Origin: Antedon mediterranea
Taxonomy: Eukaryota; Echinodermata; Crinoidea; Comatulida; Antedonidae
Length of the DNA stretch: 64,000 nucleotides
Direction of reading: 5' to 3'
Assembly (NCBI RefSeq): GCF_964355755.1
Contig: NC_092674.1
Location: 13,089,001 to 13,153,000 of the forward strand
Position 1 is the stretch's first letter. The number at the start of each line of letters is the position of its first letter. A program made the position numbers and the translations under genes. Shown piece after piece: positions 57,041-64,000 of this stretch. The notes under the pieces are model-generated. The model did not search any database. It was not told the DNA's origin and saw only the letters and a list, made by a program, of their open reading frames with translations.

Positions 57041-58056
57041 TTGCCTATTCTAACAGCGGCGTGTGGAAATAAAGCGGGTATGCCTGTGTGGAAAGGTTTA
57101 GTAGAAAATAATATTACCGAAGTTTTGCGTGACTCTGGGTGTAGTAGTGTCGTGGTGAAACGATCCTTTGTGAAATCGGAACAACTAGCGGGAGAATTTA
57201 GTACGTGTGTATTGATAGATGGAACTGTAAGGCGTTTTCCTATAGCTAATATTAATATTAATACTCCATTTTGTCAGGACCGGTAAAGGCGAGTTGTATG
57301 GAAAACCCTGTGTTTGGATTAATTATTGGAAACGTTACAGGGGTAAGGGATCCGAATGATCCTGAAGAAAATTGGGCCCTTAATAACGGTAGAAGAAAAG
57401 AGAATAAATTGTCGTTAATCAATGATATCGAAAATGCAGAACCATCCGGTGCCATGATGACTAGAAGCCAGCACAATTCCGTGATAAAACCCCTTAAACA
57501 ATTAAAAGTAGCTACTCCTATACCAATTGATGTGACTCATGAAAGATTAATCGAAGACCAGTATAATGGTTTTACATTGGGGAAAGTTTGAGATTTGGCC
57601 AAAAAGGGGAGATAAACAAATGACTAGAAATGGAAATTACTTTTAATACGTATTTAGTGACGGAAATTCGTGGAGAGAGTTTTTGTCTCCTAAGGTGGAA
57701 TTCGGTAATTTAGTAAGACAAGTAGTTGTTCCTAAAACTCTTAGAGGGGTAGTTTTGCAGTGGGCCCATGAATCTGTATTAGGTGGTCACCTCGGTGTTA
57801 AGAAAATCACTGACAACATTTTAACAATTTTTTTTGGCCTGGGTTGCAATCCGATGTAAGTAGATTTTGCCAGTTGTGCGACATATGACAGCAAACCGTA
57901 TCTAAAGGAAGGGTCTTTAAAGTACCATTGGGAAAAATACCTACTGTACAATCGAGGAACCGTTCGAAATAGTAGGTGTAGATTTAGTAGGGCCAATTAA
58001 ACCCATGACAAAAAGGGGATATCGATATATTTTGGTGTTGATAGATTATGCGACAA
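57041..58056 (+). pseudogene. Ty3/gypsy-like pol relic: protease directly followed by integrase
   Basis: The first frame encodes an aspartic protease (VLRDSGCSS with the D-S-G active site, then an I-D-G-T flap region). It shifts near 57275 into a frame with NPVFGLIIGNVTG and MTRSQH, ending at 57591. Next comes an integrase zinc finger (WAHESVLGGHLG then FC-x2-CD, with a TGA in place of the last Cys region). The beginning of the integrase core (VGVDLVGPI, RYILVLIDYAT) follows in shifted frames. It breaks off at 58056, with no RT, RNase H or LTR seen. No reverse transcriptase separates protease and integrase, which resembles the Gmr1-like deuterostome group. The copy has at least three frameshifts and is inactive. 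Confidence 0.83.
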
Positions 58057-59289
58057 AAAAAAAACTAACAAAAACAGCTATTTTGTGGAGGTTTTTTCAA
58101 TGTAACTTTCTTATAAATTGACCGATTTTTATGGCTGTTTCGACATTGTAATGCCTATTTGAGTACCTACAATGTCATGTTATTTTTAATTGTTAAAACA
58201 ACTTTAAACGTCCTCGGCATTGATTTTTAAAGTTAGACGATTTGAAAATTGTGTTATTAAAGAATAGGCTTGTTTTGTCAATTTGTACATAAACGTTTAT
58301 AACGTTTGACCTAGTTATCCAATGATATTGGCTGTTCCACCATGCAAAAGCTAATCAATCAATCACGAAATGTAAGAGTTATTATCCCTTATTTTTAATA
58401 TGTTAAATGTATTTAAGATTAAGGTACAGGATTATTTATATAAGTAGTTAGTCTCATTCATTATATAATCGTATATTCGTATTTTATGCGCTAGTTTTAT
58501 TTTTTGTAGTATTTTAAATCGACTTTTTAGGATTTTATATGTATATTTTGTATGGCTTTTTTTTTATCGTATTTTATATTTTATGTACTGTATCCATTTT
58601 ATATTTGTATGTACTGTACTTTTGAAAAGGCCAACAGAGTTTCCCCATGGGGATAATAAAGTTTTAATTGAATTGAATTGATTTTAAAACACTTGGTTTA
58701 TTTGAAAATCACCAGCGTGGCTTTGCCGTATTGGTGGACTCGTCCATTTTACTAATATGAATAGGATTGTAGCACATTTATATAAAACGTTGAATTTGAC
58801 CTGTACGGTTTCCATTTCTGTTTTCTAATGTAAAATTAAAATTATATTATTAGTATCTCTATGTAATATAATCACATTGTACTATACTAGTTAGCATCTA
58901 CATACCGTTATACTGCACTTTGTTTTGATGATTTTTTAATGAAATTGTATACACAGGGAGTTGGTATACCATTGGTTCTACTAAAATTATTATTACTTTT
59001 ATTTGTTTGTGCAATATTTGAAGATTGCTACACAAATAGAAATAATTTAAATATAATATATTTAACAGATTAAGTGTACGCACTATGCCTATGGAACAGA
59101 TTACCTACCGGACGTAGTTTAGTATGACACATCTGATATTCTATTATTATAATTATTTTGTTTTATTTATTGTAATGCGCCGTGTTCTTTATATCTTTGA
59201 TTGTATATTGTTTTTCAATAAGTGTGCGGAGGATTCAGGTAATTTCTCTTAGTATTAAAGCGTAACACCGCGGCTTTAAAATGTATATT
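58057..59289. other. AT-rich non-coding DNA with LINE-type tail
   Basis: About 58600-58681 ends GGGGATAATAAAGTTTTAATTG and an AATTG run, a retroelement 3' tail with no coding part attached. 59155-59289 matches 28080-28240. No gene. Confidence 0.5.
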
Positions 59290-60230
59290 GCTTATTATAA
59301 AATATAAACCTTTTAATCAACATTGGTATAACCGTGCCTAATTTTAGACAGCACTCAGGCAAAAGTTAAGTAGCTTTAAAAAAAAAAGTTGTTCTATAAG
59401 ACAATACTACAGTCTGTACGCGTGTGAAGTGGAACTAATTCGCCTTAAAATACTAGTTTTAAAATATCATAATTAAACTCAACCTTTAAAATAGCTGATA
59501 ATCAGAGATGTGCGCACCTGCAAATTAACAATATAAATGAATGTTTATGTACAAAACCTAACATTATTATTCCTATTCGAGAAACTTTGTTGTTATGGGA
59601 ACACACTAAGTGATTGGTGTAACTTCACACTAACGATATATTGAAACATTATGTTAATTAGTCTCCTTTACATAGACCTTTGTCATAGGCGATGATTTGA
59701 AATTAAGTTTTAGTATTGATATTATGTTACTGAGGTGTAGTAGTATGCTCCATGCAATGTGGATTGTTGAACATTTTAATTTATTGATGATAAAAGTATA
59801 TTATTATTGTAACCGAATTTGTCATGATTTACGATGAATTTAAATCAGTTTTTGCATCATGTTATGAGGTATAGTAGTATTATATTATTATTGTAACTGA
59901 ATTAACATTGTTAAAGTTTTATAGAATACTGGTAAAATACTGGTAAGTAATGTCCCACACTCCACACTGAACATGGCCATGCATTTAATACTGAACATTG
60001 TATTACATTGACAAGTCAGAATGTTATAATGTACTTGGTATGGAAACTATACTAAATGACCAAATAGTGACATACACTTTTGTCAAATCATTTCCTGTTT
60101 TGAATCGTTGGAAAGATTTAAACTATATGAAACTATTTTAACAATAATATTGTTTGTACATTATACGTATGATGTAGTAATTCTTTGTTTGTCACTGCTG
60201 AAAGTAATGGTAAATGTATAATTTGTAAAG
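59290..60230. repeat. Direct repeat, copy 2 (with 55880-56760)
   Basis: See copy 1. It continues into the exon-g unit, whereas copy 1 continues toward the gypsy relic. Confidence 0.88.
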
Positions 60231-60369
60231 TGTCCCATATCTTTATGTGTTGTCAGTATGCTGTTATTTACGTACATATAGAGCAATACCTTCCCCGTGA
60301 TTATGTGTACATTTAATGAAGAAAGAACAATACTTAAAACTGATACGTCAAAAAGGCGAGCGGCGTTTA

Positions 60370-61328
60370 TTGTAAGTAATATTCTAGATGAATTAATATT
60401 ATCAACATGCACAAGTACCTTAAATTGAATTCTACAATGTAAAGGATTCCAATGAAAAAAAAATGGTCCTGCTCTAAAACGTAGTGACAACTCAAATACA
60501 AGTTATTTGGTAAGATCTTGCTTGAAGGTATCCATTGCTTTAAAAGACAACGAAGTAAACTATCTTTGATAACTGACTTCCCAAAGTCAATATTAACCTT
60601 GACATGGTACCGGTGTTCCGAACCATAATTATGTGAGAGGTACGACCGCCGTGCAGTTATCGACAGTACAGTCATCCTCGCTACAAATTACAGTATCTAT
60701 AATATGACCCGCATTGTGGTTGGTTCATTTACCTATATTATAACCGGCACGCCCATTAAATTGTAAATAAATACATTTTTTTAAATCACACTGAATTATA
60801 TAGCACCTGTTATTAATAATATTTGTAACACTTACATTGTTTGGAAGATCCACTTTAGCACCTGCCTTGAGCAAAATAGTGCAAATGTCTGTGTGGCCCT
60901 TTTCTGCAGCCACATTTAAAGGCGACCATCCATCCTGAAATAATAACACACATCATGTTATATAAGTAGTAGTATAGTCTTCTACAAAAAGCTATTTAAT
61001 ATTGTATTGAAATCTTTTCGATGTGATCAAGTAAAACTAACTTTAAAGCCAGGTGAGGGCAAACAAATTCTATTGATTTTGCATTCCAATATCTATAGTT
61101 TCCCCTATGTTTCATAATGTTAGTGATTTTATTTGTGTTACACGAGCTTTTTGAAAATATGCACTTTATTATCATGGGGGATAGTTCATATTACACAATT
61201 AAATCTTGTAAATAGAGAGGCAATTTGAAAAAAACTAAAAATATACAGTGTGGTAACAAATTTTATCACAGGACTAAATATAGATAATACTTCATCGTTT
61301 TATTTTCGTGCTATAGCAAACATTATCC
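60370..61328. repeat. Ankyrin-exon unit g, near-identical to 20590-21552
   Basis: Preserves the empty site of the Mutator-like element (GCTATAGCAAACATTATCC, from about 61311). It carries the conserved block at about 60570-60690 and exon g. Confidence 0.9.
60836..60934 (-). CDS. Ankyrin-repeat exon g (33 codons)
   Basis: A 99-bp phase-0 exon (acceptor CAG at 60935-60937, donor GTAAGTGTT). It encodes DGWSPLNVAAEKGHTDIC then TILLKAGAKVDLPNN. It is the furthest upstream ankyrin exon of the minus-strand order in this window, and one nucleotide from exon b. Asn replaces the usual His of L-H-x-A-A in both b and g. Confidence 0.87.
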
Positions 61329-61430
61329 ACCGTATATCCACCATCTTTTTTCACCTTCTATAGAGTCACCGGACATGTAGTTACACTAGGTTAAACTACT
61401 TAACTACTGAACAAGGCCAACAGCCATTAA

Positions 61431-62197
61431 GTCGCGTGCTACAATGCATAGTGATATCGGACCGACAGACAGACCGACAGACCGACAGACCGACAGACCG
61501 ACAGACCGACCGACCGACCGACCGACATAGTGAACTATACTGACCGAAATTACTGAACATGTTTAAAAATGTTGAAATGTTTAAAAACATTTTTATTTTT
61601 TTTATTTACACGTGCGTAGCTTGTCACTTTTGACGTGCTCGTATAACGTAATTTCGAGTTGAAAAGTAAGTCAAGAAAACAGAAATCTGGCAAAAAGAGT
61701 GCGCAATAACATTTTACGCGCAGTGCGCGCGCAAAAATATGCGCACTCATGGCAATTTTGTAAACGCTTAAAATTGCCTGAAACGTACTCTTATTTCATA
61801 GAAAATAAATTTTGAAATTTTTAAGCGCGCGTACGCATGCGTTACATGCGCTACGCACGTAATTGTATTGCCATATGATGATTTATGCCCTGAAATTTAT
61901 GAGTACCAAATTTTATTTAATTGTGATTCATTTTTGTGAAGATATGATTACAAACGTGATTTCGTTAAATCGTGCGTAGACCGCGTAATTTTTTATTGCG
62001 CACCGTGAAAACATAATCACATCGATTCCTGGCCATAAGGAATATACTGTGAAAAATTGACCTAGCTAGATTAAACTGATATCAAGATACGGTCAGAAAG
62101 CGATTAAACGCATAGAGTTACCGGACCGACAGACCGACAGACCGACAGACCGACCGACCGACATAGTGAACTATAGAGTCGCCTCCACGCGACTATA
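61431..62197. mobile_element. Foldback element with GACCGACA repeats and AGTCGCGTG ends
   Basis: Begins AGTCGCGTG and ends CACGCGACT. Near each end is a CGGACCGACAGACCGACAGA-type run followed by CGACATAGTGAACTATA, at 61459-61540 and 62122-62175, in the same orientation. The interior has alternating purine-pyrimidine CGCGCG-rich words (61715-61860) and no gene. It is a larger relative of 46027-46112. Confidence 0.6.
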
Positions 62198-64000
62198 AAA
62201 AGTCTTACTGGTTTTTATAGCAGAATTTTACCAAATTTTGTATTTGACCATTTTAAGGGAAATCCACTTGTTTTCGTCGTGATGTCTATTACAATTATTT
62301 GATTTCTATTACAATTATTTGATTTATGTACAATTAACCAGATATTATATTTAAAATTCATGCCTGTACCTAAGCTTTAACTTGAATAAAGATTATTAAC
62401 CTTTGATGTTTTCTTTAAGATAATGTATTGTATATGCATGCATTTGTTTGGCTTGTATACTATTTTGTTATAATAGTACGGTTATTTTGTACGTAGCATT
62501 TATATATTGCAAATTTGGTAAGAAATTGTGGTCCTTAATATGAAAGATGGTACTAGTTCTGCTGCCAGTTATTTTGCTACCATTATTAAAGAACCTATAG
62601 ATACAGTGCACTGATTGACTAATAGAATACTGTAGTTTGATACGGTTAGTGAAATTTTGCGACGGTTGAAAACTTCAACCTTTAAGATTTTTTGTTGGAG
62701 ACATTGATATACGCACTGTCATATGGAACTTTTAAAGTTAAAACAGCCCCAAATCATATTATGATAAAGTGGTGTTTGCGTTTGAACTGGCAGTTACGAC
62801 TAAAAATGTATCCAGGCCCCAAAATGTGTTCAGATAACACATTTTGACTGCTAAATTCTCAATTGGTTTCATTTTGCTGTTACTTGGAGAAGATACGTTT
62901 AAAAAAAAATGTTTTGCCAAATCAAATGAATACGTCGATTCATATCCATTTTGTGTACCATTTTAATAAAATTGTGTTGCTATGTAGGCTACATCACAAT
63001 ATATACAAAAACAGAAAAATCACCATTAAAAAGATCATTCCCTAATATTTAGTACTCTAAATGGTAAAAACCATTACGAAATCTATATGTATGAGGGGTG
63101 ATGGACCGCTTCCTTGAACTTCAAAAATGAGATGGGTTGGGTCTTGCAAAATCAAATGTGTTTTTTTTGTAAAGTGATCTCTAATCAATCAAATTGAAAG
63201 TATACGTGAAGCATAATTAACAATACATTTGAGTTCCAACTTATCCTTACATGTGGTCCCGGTAAACCATGCAACAATGATAAAAGTGAGAATACTCTCA
63301 ATGACCGATTTATTAAAAAAAAGACGTAGGCCTGATGGGAGGTTTAACTTCAAAATATTTAAGTCTATGCAAACAGTAAAAACGTTGAGCACGGGCCTTT
63401 TTCATAGCCTTATAGTAATAATACTTATTGTCGTGCCATTCAAGATCTCTAGTGATTTATTTACAATGTCAATTCCAGAGGGGGTATTTCATATTGTATG
63501 TGATTTACATTTTGTGTTATAAAATGTCGAGTGTTTCACCTGCTTTGATAGAAACAATACTGTAATGAGTTGAAAATGTAAACATATTAGTATATTGGTA
63601 AACACATGATGTACTGCAAACCAAACTAGTGTATTTGTGCACATAATAGTAGGTGACATTTGTAATTGAGACCGTTTTATTTGACACGAAAACATGTGTG
63701 AACTCATAAAAAACGTACATAATCATATAATGTAGTACATTTTGAATGTTGACATGACATGATAAACATTAAACATGTTCCTTCTAGCATAGATTTTTCT
63801 GAGATTATTTGGATTTCGTTCTTAAATACGGTATATTGTTTTATTTATTGTAATGCCATGTGTTCTCTACGTGTCGATATAGTTAGGGTACGAACATTTA
63901 TCTTAGTATTACAGGGTAACACCGTGGCTTAAAAATATAATTATTGTTTATTATAAAACAAAGACCTTTGCAAAAACTCTACTTAGTTTATTAATGAAAA
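62198..64000. repeat. Ankyrin-unit upstream intron, exon not present
   Basis: 62390-63180 and 63400-63960 are homologous to 43390-44030, 45424-45780 and 27900-28240. It is the part that lies on the high-coordinate side of an ankyrin exon in the other units. The exon itself is missing, the foldback element standing where it would be. Confidence 0.65.
63190..63392 (-). pseudogene. LINE RT C-terminal fragment
   Basis: The minus-strand frame contains GLRLFFNKSVIESILTFIIV, W-F-T-G-T and KLELKCIVNYASRI. This matches the F-Y-x-S-V-I-E-S-I-L-T-F...W-F-G tail of Rex1/CR1-type LINEs (compare the LINE at 39.6 kb). It is part of the ankyrin unit: degraded homologs lie near 27240-27350 and 31260-31390. 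Confidence 0.6.

Noticed and set aside
61396-61590. Minus-strand frame with repeated SVCRSVG peptides
   Set aside because: Generated by the GACCGACA simple repeat.

Overview
This is animal nuclear DNA with no bacterial or organellar features. It is AT-rich, has GT-AG introns and lacks dense coding. It is littered with AGGCCT/CCTAGG palindromes and made largely of nested transposable elements. The style (TAGGCCTA-rich unique DNA, PIF/Harbinger, Penelope, CR1-like LINEs, a gypsy-like pol with protease directly before integrase, small foldback elements) suggests an invertebrate deuterostome, most likely an echinoderm. That assignment is inference.

The host-gene signal is on the minus strand. 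Six intact 99-bp exons (14.2, 21.1, 30.4, 43.2, 55.4 and 60.9 kb) and one 5'-truncated one (26.6 kb) each encode exactly one 33-residue ankyrin repeat. Each intact exon is bounded by a CAG acceptor and a GTAAGTGTT donor, and all are in phase 0. Each sits in a related intronic unit, so the window is a tandemly amplified ankyrin-exon array. The units are spaced irregularly because mobile elements have landed in them. Paralogous units lacking the insert give empty sites that fix insertion boundaries.

0-11 kb: a foldback element, then a Penelope-like retroelement (1534-10916, 13-bp target duplication, empty paralogous site near 41.6 kb). Its GIY-YIG endonuclease is split by a 6.1-kb PIF/Harbinger transposon (4389-10477) with perfect 36-bp ends and a TAA duplication. 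That transposon carries two uninterrupted convergent genes, a MADF-BESS protein and a four-exon DDE transposase. 11-16.3 kb: duplicated unit A with a hAT-like insert, a 22-bp minisatellite, ankyrin exon and solo-LTR candidate. 16.3-20.5 kb: a degraded CR1-like LINE, a TTAA MITE and inverted minisatellites. 20.6-28 kb: ankyrin units, a Mutator-like element with GCGAGGCA-repeat ends, and a Harbinger first exon. 28-37.5 kb: a direct duplication whose second copy received a 3.9-kb TTAA element and a 1.1-kb Mutator-like element. 38.9-40.1 kb: a LINE. 41.6-46 kb: unit B, with an expanded minisatellite and a 1.4-kb TTAA element. 47.0-50.2 kb: a TTAA element with a P2X7-C-terminal-like gene. 51.4-53.9 kb: a broken LINE. 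54-64 kb: further ankyrin units, a gypsy-like pol relic and a GACC-repeat foldback element.

Only the two Harbinger genes look functional as a set: a nuclease plus its probable DNA-binding partner. The ankyrin exons can be spliced in frame in any number, but no other exon of their host gene was recognised here.
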